Both the position numbers and the translations under genes were made by a program. A stretch of DNA of 64,000 nucleotides, taken from the NCBI GenBank assembly GCA_026122225.1, contig JANEZZ010000468.1, positions 1,327,001 to 1,391,000 on the forward strand, in the 5' to 3' direction. The stretch is from Heloderma charlesbogerti. Its lineage: Eukaryota; Chordata; Lepidosauria; Squamata; Helodermatidae. The notes under the pieces are model-generated. The model worked only from the letters and a program-made list of their open reading frames with translations. It did no database searches and had not been told where the DNA came from. Each line of letters begins with the position of its first letter. Position 1 is the stretch's first letter. Below, in pieces: positions 1-33,249 of this stretch.

Positions 1-610
1 AGACAATCACAGACAGCAAATTGGCTGCTAGTCAAGAAGGAAGAAGTTGGGCTTAGAATTCCTTTGGCAATTAATGACAAATGCCTAGGGATTAGATTTC
101 CTAATATCTTAATTTATAAAGTGTAAAATCCATCAGTTCCCAATTAATAATAGTAATATTGGTTTCAGCTCACTGTTGAAGAAAATTATGAATAAATAAT
201 TTTATTTATTCATTAACTCAAGAAATTTGAGTTAATGGCCAAATATTGGCTGTCAATACCAGGATCCTGGTGAGCTGAGAATAAGGTAATACCTTCATTT
301 CCAGTTTAGCTGTACTAGGAATACCTGGAGGGTCCCCGTGAAACAGCTAAAATGAATTTAGGTGACTTGGGTATTCCTTTTCTTAGTAAGATAGCACAGA
401 GTGGCTTAAATGAAGAAGTGAACCCATGTGACAGAGGCCCTTAACTTGGAATCTGAAGCTATCCTGTAATTCAGATCATGCAAGAGGCTTGTATTAGATT
501 ACTACAAGCATTGAAATTTAATTGAACTGAGTTTGGGTCCTGCTGCCACATGCTTGTTTGGAAAGCAAGCATGAAATTGGATGCTTCTCTTGGAGCTTGA
601 TTTCTTAAAA

Positions 611-719
611 CCATTGTTCCTCAACCTAGCACCCTCCAGATGTCTGAAGGCTGGGCTGGCTAAGGATGATGGGAGTTGTAATGTAACACATCTGGGGGCC
701 ACCAGGTTCAGGGAGGCTG
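611..719. mobile_element. hAT-type MITE, exact 8-bp target duplication
   Basis: Degenerate fold-back copy of the family with CAGCCTTCCCCAACCTGGTG-like ends (left end decayed, right end ...aggctg). It is flanked by tcttaaaa at 603-610 and 720-727, an identical 8-bp target-site duplication with TA at positions 4-5. Confidence 0.75.
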
Positions 720-2100
720 TCTTAAAATAATTAAGAAGCTCCAAATGGTTGGGCATTCAGCTGTAAAATATGCAGCATCCAGAGAGGAGAGTGATTGTTT
801 TAAACAAAATCCTGGGTTAAGAGGGACAGCATTTTGGAATGAAATTCATCTGCCTGGGTACTATCTAGAAACACTGACTAAACTCTGTTAGTGACAGAGA
901 ACAGCATAACTACTCAGACATAAAGGAAAATGAGTATGTCAACACTATCTAAAAAAGCAAACTCTCAATTGCTGCAGCCTGATGCTCAACTATGTAATTT
1001 TTTGAAGCCCAGACAGTTGGCCTAGATTGACACTACCATGTGAGCTTCCTGTTCCTGCCCATGCATCCTGAACACGTCAGCACTGTACATTCCTTCTATC
1101 TCAACTTTATCCTCTCTATTCCTACTTGTGTTTAAGCCAGGACCATGGGCCCTCTTATTTCAGGATACCACAGATCTTTGCTGCTTGTGCCATTTTTAAC
1201 ACTGGTGCTGCAGGTTGACCATTTGTGCCTTACATTTTGCCCTTAGTACACACATCAAAGAAGTTACATGCAGGGGAATATTTTTCCAACCTATGTCTAT
1301 TGTACTCTCTCTTGAAACAAGCTTTTAAAGAGGGTTCCATAAATCTACTTACCATGGTTGCCAATGGCAAGTGCCTCATTCCTGCCTGGAAACTGCTCCT
1401 GCTCCCACATGCACATAAATCCTTCTTTCTCCTGATTTCTCTGAATTGCAAATAACATGTCTTCTCTGCTTTTGGACTTTTGCGCAAGGCAGAAGCAGTA
1501 CCTTGCTGCCTCCTGTAAAAGCCCAGTGCAAGGTTAGAGGATCCTACTTTCCAAGATCTCTGCATGTGTGACAAAACTGGCAGGAAGGCAAGGATCAGTG
1601 ACCACAAATAGTACCTGGCTATTAATCCTGCATGTGATTTCTTGCCCAGCATGGCTGCAACCCTTAATCTTTATGTAGAGTTGTGTTCTACCTTATAAGA
1701 AAAGCTAACCTGGTATAAACAGTTGCTTCCAGCTTATTTATGTGGGGAGAAATAATTAGACGCATCAGAAAAGTCTGTTCCCTGCCAAACTTTTCAGATC
1801 TCATTTCCTCAGCTTTATGAAGCTGTCTCTGGTATAACAAATGGAATTGGCTTAGTTTCACTTAGAGTTGATGGAGCATTATTGTGGCCCTAATTGGGTT
1901 TTATAAACATGAAAGTAAGAGAGTGAGGGATGGGTCATGTGCATGCTGGTACTTGGGGTTTTATTAGATGCATTGCCAGTGCCTCTCCTTATATGAAGGT
2001 AAGATTTACTGAGAGGTCCAATATGTGATTTGCATCAAGGTCATGAGTTGCTTCTGAATAGTTGCATCTCGTTGGAATTATTTGCTTCAATGTAGTTAGG

Positions 2101-2480
2101 GAAAGTTGGTATTTATTTATTAGCAATATTTCTATACCGCTTCTCATTTGCACATATCCTGAAACAGTTTACAACACCACCATAAAACAATAGAACAATG
2201 CAATAAATATACAATAATACAATATTAGCAATAGTTCAAAACAGCTCAGGCCTGGGAGAAAGCCAAAGAAAAAAGATGTGTTTTCAATAAATGCCTAAAG
2301 CACACCAACATTGAGACCTGATGAAGCGTAGAAGGGAGATTATTCCACCACCAAAGAGAAGGCCTGTCTCCATGTCATTGCAAAAAGTAAGCCAGTCTCA
2401 AGGATACCAATGTATGGATCACAGTGTTCAGGCTATTCCTGTCCAGAAACAGATACAGTTGACAGTACTGACTTTGAGGT
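2101..2480 (-). repeat. LINE-derived 3' region, minus orientation
   Basis: Begins with a TTTATTTATTAGCAATATTT-type tail, then an A-rich stretch, then a segment resembling the 44-kb copy ('aagagaaggcctgtctcc'). The same layout recurs at 43884-44290 and about 61915-62365, so it is an interspersed family. Assignment to L2-like LINEs is a guess. Confidence 0.5.
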
Positions 2481-2641
2481 TTGCATGAGGCATTTGCCTT
2501 TAGCTTCCTGTGCTACAAGATACCCAAAAAGAGTTTGTGTAAAGTATCTACAGTATTAATTCTGTAACCACAGAAATTATTATTGTATCTGTTCCTCAAA
2601 TTGTTACATAGTGTGTAAAAAATTAATATTGTATATCTTAG

Positions 2642-22300
<19,659 letters not shown>

Positions 22301-24403
22301 CTGTGTCACTTGTTGGGGGCTGCAGGGAAATGGTGGTCAACCTCTAAACGGTAATGTTATATAATCAGATGTATATTTTTCTCATTAGAGAAGCCAGATA
22401 CAACTCAAAGAAAGGAAGCACGAATTTAGAAAAGACATATTGTCTACAGTGAATTAGAACAAAATTTCGCAGCCATTTATGCAGCATGAAAATTAACATG
22501 CAGTTGCATTGTGTTGAAATGGCTATCATGGATCAGATACACGTTTTCAGCTTGTTTAATATATGAACTACTTGAATGGAAGCCAAGAACTCCGGATTAT
22601 TGCTAGTTATTGCTCCTGGTTAACTGACTGTTTATTAATGCTCTGAACAACATATTTATGTAGCATAGTGCCAATTCTGAAATCCAGAAGTCAAGCCGTT
22701 TGTGAGTTTGTGTCAAGCTGTTTAGAAAACTTCTTTAACTTCAAAGAGTTCAAGGGTAAAAATTCAAGAGTAAAAGAGTTTCAGCTGGGTTTTTCTCCTT
22801 ACAGTTAATTTAAACTGCAGAGGATGGATATCTGGTTTTACACAGATCTTGTGGTTGTTTTTGAAGTTATTCCTCATAGGAGGCTGGAATGAATACATGT
22901 GAAGAATTTATCTGTCCTCCAGGTGGTATAGACCCTGGTATGAACTGTTGGTAAGGCTGCCTTGAAGTCCAAGGCTCCATTCATATATTGCTGTGTATAG
23001 AGTCAATGTATGGTCAGGTATCATGATCACATATACCCCTACCCGATGTCCATGCAAGGGATGTTCTAGTAGAATAGAGTTCTACATCCTATTTGTGCAA
23101 TTGTTACCCCTCAAAAGTTGGGGATAATGACATTCAGTTTGGATTTATGTGCTTTAGGCTCTACTCACATAGGCCCCTCTACACCCAAATGGCATCCAGT
23201 CCTCATTGGAGCTGTGAACCCCCCACTGTATGTAGGCTTTACACAGAACTATGTCTGAATAGTATATAAAGATGCAGCTAATCACGTGATTGTTGCATTT
23301 GGGCTGGCACGTGCAAGATATAGTTGTTCCAGATATTAAGCCCTTAGAAGCTCTTCCTGTTTTCTAAGTTATGGTGAGTTCATAAAGACAAAAAAATAAT
23401 GCAACTTTATTTGTAGCTTCTGTGTCAGAAAATCAGTCCAAGTTACCTCCTCCCTAACTAAACACAGAACTATGCATGCTAATTGTGTGGTATCTGAATG
23501 GTAACTAAAGGAACTTGCTGTTTAACAACTACTTGGTTGCTTGGTACTCTTAATTTTTCAAAGGTGACTGACAGAGGGCCCTTTGAGTAGCCAAATCATA
23601 TTTAGTAAGAGGGAAATATATATGGATATTATACAGAATATAATAAAAAACAAGCTTGTATTTAGCCAGGATAGGCGTTATCAAACTCACAAATCCATGG
23701 AAGCAGGATTGCACTGCCTATATTCACCCATACAAGCCCCCAACAGTATTCTGCGAAAGATCTTGTAATTGTTTACTCTCCCTGTTCTGATCGTGCGTGT
23801 CACCTTGCTGTTGTTCCTTCCTTAGCTAGCTGGTCTCCCCTTGTCCTCTCTCTCCCCCCCCCACCCCCCGGCTGCAGGATAAGTGTATAGGATGATACAG
23901 GGCTAGGCTGGTGCTATAAAGACAAATAGCTCTCTGCACTGCATACTAAAGTTAGGATTACAGAAATTGTTCTGATGTGCTGGTAATCTCATATCCCATA
24001 ACCTTTCTTCTGGGCACCTTTATTTTCTGGTACAATTTAATGATGAAGAGTCCTGGGGAGTGAGGCATCTTGCACTTTAAAGCCTTTTAAATTATACACA
24101 TCTTAGTCTCTATTTACCCCATTCTTTGGGAGCACTGCAAGATTGTTTCCAGCCATCTATTTTCTGTAGGTCCTGGGCCAATGTTAGAAGTGGCACTAGT
24201 AGTGAATGCTCCAGTGCTTTAGAATTCCAGTACAGCTTAATGGTTACAGTTTGGGTGATCACCTGACCTTGACCTCCCTTGGGCATCACCCTTATCTGTT
24301 CTAAGCCCTTTTAAAGCAAGACTGCCCCTGAGGGCATGCAGCTTAACTGGTCTTAAACTGCAGAAAGGCCTGTGTAGATCTTCTTCCCTTGCTTTCCTTT
24401 TTA

Positions 24404-24565
24404 ATCCAGAGGGGTAGTCTTGTTAGTTGCAGCTAAAACAATTTTGTGGCACCTTAAAGAGTAATACATGTATTCTGGCATAAGCTTAAGCAGACAGCGT
24501 CCACAAAAGCTTATGCCAAATATATTTGTTAGTCTTTAAGGTGCTACAAGATTCTTTGTTTTCTT
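24404..24565. mobile_element. Fold-back element, second copy of the 20-kb family
   Basis: Has gtggcaccttaaagagtaat, attctggcataagctt, aagcttatgccaaatatatt and gtctttaaggtgctacaag, in the same order as the 20-kb copy. The loop is shorter. No target duplication seen. Lies in the presumed MDM4 3' UTR. Confidence 0.75.
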
Positions 24566-25742
24566 TAGTATGCAGTCAGGCTCTCCAGTTCCCTGCAGTG
24601 TAGGGTGTATACCAACTAGCTACACCACAAGGCTCTTGAGACTACCTTTTTGCTTGCATTGTTGGAAGGAACAATGCACATCAGTGAACAATTGCCACTC
24701 CCTTAACACTGAGCTACCCATTGGGCTATTGCTGTCCCTGCATTTAAAGTAGGCTTTGGGAAAGCAAGAGCAGAGAAGAATAACTGGTGTAATTGCTATG
24801 TCTTATCTACTGTGGTCATTAACAGCCCTTTCTGGGCTGGCTGCATAGCTTGACTAGCTAAGTTTATTTTGGAGGAGGTTGCTTTTTATTGTGAGGTTAG
24901 CACTAGGAACTATAGCTCCTAATCAACATCTCTGTGGGTGATACTTAAATTATTTGCCACTTATTCTACTTACACCACTTACACCTCATCCTTCAACTTC
25001 CAGCAAGCTTTCTATAGTTGACCATCCCAAATGGGGGAAGGTTGAGAGCACTCAGCAGTATAAACATGCTTTCCTCATAATTCCTTTGCCAGTGCACCTT
25101 TTTGTGTATTGCATAGATATTGATAATGTTGTGATTATTACTTTTAGTTTCTCGTTGACTGTGTTTGGTGTGATAGGTTAAAGGTGGCTTGTGTTTCCAT
25201 GGTATCCTGACTAACTGGTGGGGAGCAGTGCATCTCCCCATGGGGAGATGAATGAGTTTCCTACATGGAAATAGCTCAGTATTTCTCCACGTAGGAGAAA
25301 TGTGCTTTCTCCCTCTGCATTATTTTGTGGAAGCACAAAAAGAGAAGACCATTTATGCTTCCCCTTACTTACTCTTCCATATGACACGAGCTGCCACCCT
25401 AAGCTGAATATGTACTAAGCTGCCATTTGATGCATCCAGGATGATTCCTTTGCTGCTTCAAGTTAGCTGTATTTAAGAGTCTGATCCTGGGAGCTAAGCA
25501 ATCTTCTATCTATATATTGTCTTTTATATGCATATGATGCACCTTAGTCAGGTGTCCTTAACTAGTGTATTGGAGTACCTCTTGATGGCAGAATTGGAAA
25601 CTTGCCAAATTGGTGTGTGTCTCATGCTCAGCCTGATAAACCTTGGGGCATAGTCATAATCCTGAAAACATTTCCTCTGGATACTGTGAGCCATTTCCCC
25701 AAAGTTTTAAACAATTGTTTACTGTTTAAATAACCCTAGTTC

Positions 25743-25775
<33 letters not shown>

Positions 25776-27756
25776 AGCTGGGTGACTGACTGACAGACTG
25801 GTGACAATTTGTTGCAGGCAGCTTATATCTGTAATGAAATTGTACTGTAATGTATGAGATGTGTATTGTACTTGTCTTTGGTAGCTCAAAGCCGTGAGTA
25901 CTGTGTGGCCGTTTAACCTGGAGAGGTTTTTAAACACAGACACCTAGTCCAGTGTGTATTGCCAGATCTTGTTGATTATAGTAGTCTGAGAATGCAAGCC
26001 ATTCAACAGCCAACTGTCAAAAGTACCAGCTAGCTTCACAGTATTCAGCTGCTGGTTCGAAGCTGATGGCTTTTATGAGTGAATAAATTATTTACTAAAC
26101 GTTAATTTAAGGTGCTAGAGAGAAACCACTGTTTGTTTCCACAACACTGATGATTTATTGCTGAGCAGAAAGAGCAAGTGATTAATTTAGGGATTTATCA
26201 GATATGATAATTTAGGGATTTATCAGATAAGAAAACTTACTTTTTGAGAGCCATTTATTTAAAACCTCAGAACAGATAATTTTATAGAATGTATACAGCT
26301 GATCACAGTTTATTATGTGGAAGAAAGACCATGTTAACCTGCAGTAACTATGTATCTCACTTGATAGATTTTAGGTTGTTATAGTGAATGTTTTTCTTGT
26401 CCCCTCCTCAACTGCTAAAAGTAAAACAAAGCTATAGCTTGTGTTATTGGGACTAAAATGGGAATCTAAAATTAGGACCCTTCATAACCTGTCAAATTAT
26501 TAGAAGGGCTAGTTATTAGTTATCTCATGGATGCGAATATATTACCTGACTTCTAAGGTTAAATGTCATTTCAAGGAGACTTTCCCCAACATCACTGTCA
26601 ACTACAATACCAAACCTATAAGCAAAAAAGGCCTGAAGATGTACTTGGAAAGAGTTTTAAGTTGTCTTCATGACACTCAAAAATATTGTTAAAATAGCCT
26701 GATTGTGTGTATATTAAACTTTTAAAACAACTTAGAATCACTTCGCACTTCTTTCAACAGTAAACTTAAACACCACATTCTAAGGATAGGACTAGACATT
26801 ATACTCAAAATGGGGTTGTTACCGAAAATGGCAGCTCCACAGAGTTCTCCTCTTCCCCCTCTGTCATGATGTCATGTAAGTTTCACATCCACACTGCTGG
26901 ATGCTACTGACAACGTTTGAGAAATGACGTATGTAAGCAAGCCTAAATATTATGTAGTGCGGGAGATAACTCACAATGTTTTTGGCAGCAGCACAGTGTG
27001 TAGCATAACTTTTAGATCTATCTAGAGCCTGGGCAGATCCCTCCCATTTGTCTTAATTCTTTCCCGTTCTTTCATTCTAATCCTGTATTGGGCAATTGTG
27101 GTCCAGGGAGGCTGTGGGTTGGAAGTGATCTTGTATTTTAGGTGACTGTGTAGGCCTAATTGGCCCTCTACTTTGTACTGTTTCCTGTAATTGTTTAAAA
27201 TTTGCAAGTTAATTAAATGCAATGCTACCCCATACTCTGAGTCATGTGGCACTCTAGAAGGAGCTGTTCAAATGATAATCCCTATCTCCAATGCAAGGTA
27301 GCCTCACTATGACTCACTAATTAAACTTTGGAAGATAAAGTAATTGGCATGTTGCATTAACTTTTTTCCCAGCTAGATCTGTAAATGGCTTTGTGCAGAA
27401 TACACCTAAAATGCCAACCAGAGCAAATGGTGTTTGAGTTTGAGTGGGGATCTATACTAGAAACCTTTCGATTCCTGCATCTGCAGATCAGTTACCCCAA
27501 CTGCATGTTATAACATCTCTGGTCTTACCCAGTGCTGAACTTCATTACTGCACTGACTAAAATCACAGCTTGAAATTCAACAAATGGGGCCTCTGCTGTT
27601 TTGCTGTTATTCATGGTTTCTGTTATATCAGTGTTGTGAAATGGGCTGTGCTGCATGTTCCCCAAAAGGACAAGAGAACCTTTTCTTTTTCTAAGAGCTG
27701 CTTAGGGACTTCAACCATGTGGAATAATACTCTATAGATATTTATATGAACTGATG

Positions 27757-27910
27757 TGGTGGTGTGGTTAGTGTCAGACTCTGACTATGGGAAGGCCCAA
27801 GCTCAGGTCCCTACTCAGCCATGAAGCTCACAGGGCAGTTGTGAGGCTAAAAGAAGGGAGGGGGCCATGCGTGCGATCCTGAGCTTCTTGAAGGAAGGGT
27901 GGGCTAAAAA
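27757..27910 (+). mobile_element. tRNA-derived SINE (type 1), + strand
   Basis: Starts with the pol III A-box-like gtggtggtgtggttagtgtc, then a decayed B box (caggtccctact), cagccatgaagctcac and ttgtgaggctaaaa. It ends gtgggctaaaaatgtaataa. The same family is at 45875-46080 and 49662-50020 on the minus strand. Confidence 0.8.
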
Positions 27911-29079
27911 TGTAATAAGTGCTCTGTCTAGCCACTTCAGCTGTCACTAAAGAAGAGCATTTGAGAAAGAGAATGGTCTGGAATGGGGACAAGATTCTTG
28001 GTGAAAGAAGTTCCCACAAAATCATCAGAATTGCTCCTCTGACAAACCTCACAACTCTACACATCACCTTCAGATTCAGAATTGTTCCTTTCAGCTTCCC
28101 CATTGCACTGGACAAAACAGTTTTACAGCCACTGCTTCCTCTCTGCAGGTTGGTGTGAGCTTGACCATCCAAATGGCCAAGATGATCCACTGCACTGATG
28201 GTATGCTAATACTGATCATCAGTAGGAAGCTTTGAATAATAAAACAGCATGGTTCAAATACCTTTTTAGACCTGAACAATAATTTCTGGCACAATTCTAA
28301 GTAACTTGGTACTAATAACAAGATAGTGTCTTCTAATACTTTGGAAACGAGATTGAGTCTAAATATACACCTGTGACTAGAAAGTGTGCTTTGACTGAGT
28401 AAAGCTGTAAAGCATTTGGATTAACTTCATATTTGCTGCAGTAAATGAGCTGCTGCTACTATTACAGTTTTGTTGTAGTCTTGGATAATATTACATCTAC
28501 ATGTGTCAGTGTGCTTTTCTAAAAACACCAGGCTTGGGGATGAAAATGAATGTGCCTGATCATGTTTGATTGATGTTGGCTAGAAACACAGAATGGGTAG
28601 CAAACATTTTATCTGCACTTATGTATTTGTTTTCTCTTCCAAAAAGGCAATTTGTTAATCTTTACCCCCACTATTTTTTCCTCTGAATACATTTCTAGGA
28701 GAGGTGAAAATCTGTGTTGCCTGCTGGCTGGGTCACAGACTTAATCAGAAGACGCTAGTGATCATTTTCACTATATTACAATGCTTTTATCCAATTAAAT
28801 TGACAGCGCTGTGTTCTTGACTTTTCTTATGCAAATAAAATTAGTATAATTTTGTAGGGGCTTGTTAACAGATTTCTTTTTTTAGTAGATGTAAAATGGA
28901 AGCTAAGCAGTGCTACTTGAGGAAAGACCTAATTTATTTATGAATTAAGTGTAATGGGAATTTGCCAAAGAGAGCTCCTTGAGAATTAACTACTTGACAA
29001 TTTTGTTCCATCTCTTTAATAGCATAACTTTTGGGATCAGGCAGACATAATTAAGCTAGGGAGACTGTAGGTGAGGTTT

Positions 29080-29185
29080 ATGAACTTGAGCACACTCTGG
29101 GAGAGAGCGGAGGACAGGAAGGCCTGGCGTGCTGTGGTCCATGGGGTCATGAAGAGTCGGACACAACTTAACGACTGAACAACAA
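29080..29185 (+). mobile_element. Bov-B LINE 3' end with 10-bp target duplication
   Basis: Contains the diagnostic Bov-B tail: gcctggcgtgctgtggtcca, gggtcatgaagagtcggaca, acttaacgactgaacaacaa. It is flanked by ggtgaggttt at 29070-29079 and 29186-29195, an exact 10-bp duplication. So this is a 106-bp, heavily 5'-truncated insertion. Bov-B is known from squamates and ruminants and is a classic case of horizontal transfer. Confidence 0.92.
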
Positions 29186-29579
29186 GGTGAGGTTTGAATT
29201 GTCAGACTTCACTGAAAGCTGCTGTAATTGAGTGAGTGTGTGTGGAGATTCTTTTACAGAACCCTTTTTAAAGGAAGCTATATTAATCTGTATAACATAT
29301 TGACAGGCAAATCATTTCTATGCCTCAGTTTCACCAAGCCCAGAGTGTTTTTCTTCTCTTCCACCCCATCATAGCATTTTCTGTCTAAATGATAAGATAG
29401 TCCACTACTTGGTAGGAAAAGTCTTGTTGCTCTAAATAAATATCTGAAGTATTGTTCTGCCACAACTAGATGGCAGCAGTTACATACAAGAAGTTATCAG
29501 CTTTTCAAGCTTTGTAATATTTACACATTACCTGCCCCTAGCATCACAGCCCTCAGCGCTTCAAGCCTTCTCCCTGTTA

Positions 29580-29742
29580 GGCAGGAAAGTCTGAAGGGGG
29601 CTTCTACTCACATTCACCTGAACGTGTGTAGAAGCCTCTTTAGTGGCAAGCCCTCCTTATTAGGGCTCCGAGTCACAAAGAAGATTCTAGTTGTGTTCAA
29701 GTGAATGTGAATAGAATCCCGCTTCAGACTTTCCTGCTTAAT
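29580..29742. repeat. Fold-back element flanked by TTA
   Basis: The left end ggcaggaaagtctgaag and right end cttcagactttcctgc are exactly complementary apart from the first base. The inner parts also pair (cattcacctgaac / gttcaagtgaatg). Both ends abut TTA. Confidence 0.7.
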
Positions 29743-29759
29743 GTGGGGAAGGTTGGGAA

Positions 29760-30495
29760 CTGTAAGAGTGGGGCCATGCATGAGGATACTGAAGGATGGT
29801 TGTGGTGCCCACAGCCTCATGGGCTTATATCGTGTTCAGGCATAACGCTGGGGGAAGGGTTTTTTTTGCCAGGGATTTGGAGTGAAGTGTCATCAGTATA
29901 CTGATGAAACTGAGCTCTATTTCTCCTTGTCTGAGTCAGGTGAGTTAGTGGAAGTGCTGAATTGGTGCCTGGATTCAATAGTGGGCTGTATGATGGTCAG
30001 TGAACTGAACTTAAATCCTGACAAGATGGGCATGCTGTGAATAGATGATAGTTGTGTCTGGGAAGAAGGTGTTCAATCTTTTCTGGATGAATTATACTCC
30101 CCCTGAAAGAGCAGGGAATGCCTACTCCTTTATCAACCGGCCTGTTCTTTAAGATCATCCGCTGAGACCTTTCTCCATGTACCTCCTCCATCAGGGGTAT
30201 GAAGATGCTCTACAAGGGTGGAGCTTTCTCAGCTGTAGCTCCATGGTTATGAAATTTCCTTCCCAAAGAGGTTTGGCTGGTACTGACAGGGCTACTATTA
30301 AGTGCTAGCCTAAAAACATTTTCTTTTTTTAACCCAGGCATTTTAATGGATTTTACACATCTCAGCTGAGCAAGTTTGGTGTGTTAAATGTTCTACCTGC
30401 TGTTTCCTTGTTTTTGTATCTGTTTTATGCTGTACACTGCCATGAAGTCTGATAAGATGGATCTTGGTATAAAATGTATTAAATAAATATCTGCT
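29760..30495 (+). mobile_element. L2-like LINE relic with reverse transcriptase remnant
   Basis: Around 29890-30030 the translation reads QYTDETELYF, later LNLNPDKM. This matches the YADD (here YTDE) catalytic block and the following LNPDKT motif of L2-type reverse transcriptase. Near 30230 there is a WNSLP-type region, and the 3' tail ends atgtattaaataaatat. Stop codons and an internal deletion are present, so it is inactive. The Asp-Asp pair is broken (Asp-Glu). Confidence 0.75.
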
Positions 30496-31544
30496 TGTCT
30501 TTCTCTTGGCTATTTTCCACAGACAAGATGAATGTGAACTCTATTTAATAATAAAATAAATAATAAAGGCCAGTTCCACTCCTTCCACAATGACAACCAC
30601 CCATCTCTCACTGGTCTAAAACCCCTTACGAAGGTTTCCAATTACATGTTTACTAATTTTAACTAAAGCTTCTTTCTATCCCCATTGGTATTGTCAGTCT
30701 TTTCTACACACTCAGGGTTACATCCAACATTAGGTGAGTGAATTTCCATTTGTTCTGCTCCCACAGATCTACTCCAGAGCATCCCTGAATTCTCCAGAGC
30801 AGATTTTGGGGCTGCAGGTGAGAAAGGGAATTCATTGCCAACAAACAGCATTGGATAAAATCCAATGCATGTTTACCTTAATGGGGCTTACTCCTGAGTA
30901 AGGGGTTGCATATGATGGCAACCTTAGTCGTTCAGTATTTTTTTCCTATTGCTGTGGCCCAGTTCACGCTAATTTTTTTTTAAAAAAAACTACTTTCTGT
31001 GTCTCCTGAGATTTGAATGTTGCTATTATATGTGGTGTCTCTTCTCCACACACCCCACCCTGACCCCAAGCTCTCTAGACAGCTTGGGCTGGTCTGTGGG
31101 AAGGAGTGGCGGTATATTTCTGTGAACTTACAGAACTCTAAGTTCAGAGTGGTTGGGTGACCAGCCAGATGGGCGATTAATAAACTTAATAAATAAACTT
31201 GCATCATTGCTTTTGCCAGACATTAGGCTGGCTTGGGCTTCTTTTTACCTGTTTCTGGCTGAATAGGAGCCATCTGTCCCTGGATTGCCCTTTTAGACAC
31301 AGTGAGTTTTCTCTCTCTTTTAAGCAGAGGAGAACTTATTAGAGAGTGATGACATTGTTAACCTCTGAATCTGCCTATTTGACAGTGTGTGGTCTTGTCA
31401 AATGCTTCCAAATTCTTTCAGTGCATTCACTTTGCATTAAAGAAAGAAAATGCAGCAGTGGATTCTCTGCACAGATCTGTTTAATTATACTCTGCTTCAC
31501 AAGGCACAAATGTTGTGTGTACCAAGATCTGGATTTTTAAAACT

Positions 31545-31660
31545 GTCTTAGGGAGCAGTCCTATGCATGTTTAGACAGAGAAAAGGCCTACTCTGTCTAA
31601 ACATCTGCTCTCTGTAGGCCTTCTCTCTGTCTAAACATGCATAGGATTGTGCCCTTAAAT
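31545..31660. repeat. Fold-back element (GCAGTCCTATGCATGTTTAGA family)
   Basis: The left arm gcagtcctatgcatgtttag and right arm ctaaacatgcataggattgt are inverted, with aaggcctac/gtaggcctt inside. Related copy at 57776-57910; partial relatives near 30857 and 35385. Confidence 0.75.
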
Positions 31661-31669
31661 GGTCTAGTC

Positions 31670-31783
31670 TGGGGGTGGGCAGAAGGAAGATCTCCAGATT
31701 TTTTAGACTTCAACTCCCAGAAGTTGTCAGGAATTCTGGGTGTTGAAATCTAAAACATCAGATCTACTTTCTGCCCACCCCTG
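31670..31783. mobile_element. hAT-type MITE with 8-bp TSD
   Basis: Ends gggggtgggcag and ctgcccacccctg are inverted repeats. Flanks are gtctagtc (31662-31669) and ctctagtg (31784-31791), 6 of 8 matching with central TA. Confidence 0.75.
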
Positions 31784-33249
31784 CTCTAGTGCAATGGATG
31801 GACCAAAGCCCTGGGCTGTGCTTCCATCCCTGTTCATGACTTAGTTGTCATTGGGCTGCATGCCAGTCATCTGTTAAGTTATTGCTGAAGTGCCCTAGAA
31901 ATGCATAAAGGCCATGTTCTAAGCTCTGTGCAAATATAGTAAGACAGCCCTGGCCCCGGAAGACTTGGTGGCAAAAGATAAATTCCATGAAGACTGAGAT
32001 GGTAAAGATAATGGTTTGGTATGAGCAGTGAGAGCTAAGATGCATCAGTGAACCAGGCAAATCTCTTGTGCGAGTTCAGAGACAGTTACAGTGTAATGGA
32101 TGAAAGACCACAACCTCCTGTGCTGTTTGACACTTGTAGCTTTTCATTCACAATAGTTTCACCCTGGAAGGCAAACCATCTATGCTCTGTTTCAGTTGAA
32201 TTGGACAGTGAGGCCTAGTTACAGGCATTATCTGCAGTGGTGTGGGACCAGTTACTGTAATGTTGCTACCATTCCAGTGGATCCAGTTTTAAGGCAGAGT
32301 AACTACCCTCTGTCTCAAAGTTAACTGGGAATTCCCAAGCTATCTACTCATTGTGCATTTCTGAGCCATGAGTTCAAGATTCTTGTGCTGCCTCATGCTT
32401 GACATCTCCGGTTTGAACAAACTGCAAATGAGGCAGCGGGAACTTGTTTGGAGATAGAAATCTTTGAGGAATGAGTCGGTTTGAGCAATGTGTGTTCTTG
32501 AAGTTTTACCATGTTCCATTTTATTTCCTGCTTTCCAGCTGTCAGCTACAGTGATGGCTTTGTGATTTATGTTGATTCTATATCTCCTGTGTTGTTTGCC
32601 TGGCTTCCGATGTCACCAGAATCCCTATTTTAACTAAAGTGACTTGCTGTGTGTTGATGAATAGTGCATGTGGGTTAGCTGACTGTGGAATTTCCTGCAG
32701 ATTTTACTGCATAAGAAGTCTGTTTTTACCTAATAAGATGGGTGGAGAGATCCTGAATCTCTGAAGTAATAAACAGTAATTGATGACAAAGTTGGCCATC
32801 CTTAGGAAAATAATCTGAGGGAAGAGCAGCTACTCATAGGGTTAGCAAAAGGCCCAAAGGGACAGTCCTCACATAGGACTAGAGAATGATTGCAGTGACA
32901 TGCTAATAAGAACTTCTGCCTGGTTATCCTGTTGCAAACCTGTTCCTTACTAATCCATCAACAAGATATGTTAATCATAGACAAACACAGGCACAGTTCT
33001 CCTTGTAATTCTGAGCATGCTCAGACGTGTAGTGCAGAGCTGCAAACTAGGCATTCATCTCCTTCCCTGATGAGTCAAGATTGGATAGGGAAGACCAGCA
33101 CCATTCCCACCCTCATTTTTTCCAGAGATGTGGTCCTTGTACACCCATCCTCCATAGCAGCATGAAATCAGCTCCACAGTGTAGCGACTGCTATTGGTGT
33201 TGTGTGTCAAGGGGGTTATAAAGGGAGTACTTTGGGGGATGTTGCAGTT

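Larger units (their letters stand above)
1..2641 (+). other. Part of MDM4 intron upstream of exon 3
   Basis: No exon was recognised. I looked for the short first coding exon (human MTSFSTSAQ... followed by a donor) and saw none. Contents are a MITE (611-719) and a LINE-derived minus-orientation repeat (about 2101-2480). The antisense ORF at 1230-1652 shows no family resemblance. Confidence 0.6.
22301..30000 (+). other. MDM4: Probable MDM4 3' untranslated region; 3' end undetermined
   Basis: No coding exon follows the stop at 22300. Mammalian MDM4 transcripts have very long 3' UTRs (several kb), so transcription probably continues well into this stretch. AATAAA hexamers occur at 26082-26087 and 28834-28839; I cannot tell which, if any, is used. 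Repeats within it are listed separately (24404-24565, 27757-27910, 29080-29185). A 25-bp tandem duplication lies at about 26183-26232. Confidence 0.4.

Noticed and set aside
1230..1652. 140-codon ORF on the minus strand
   Set aside because: Antisense within an MDM4 intron; no domain, composition or homology that supports a gene.
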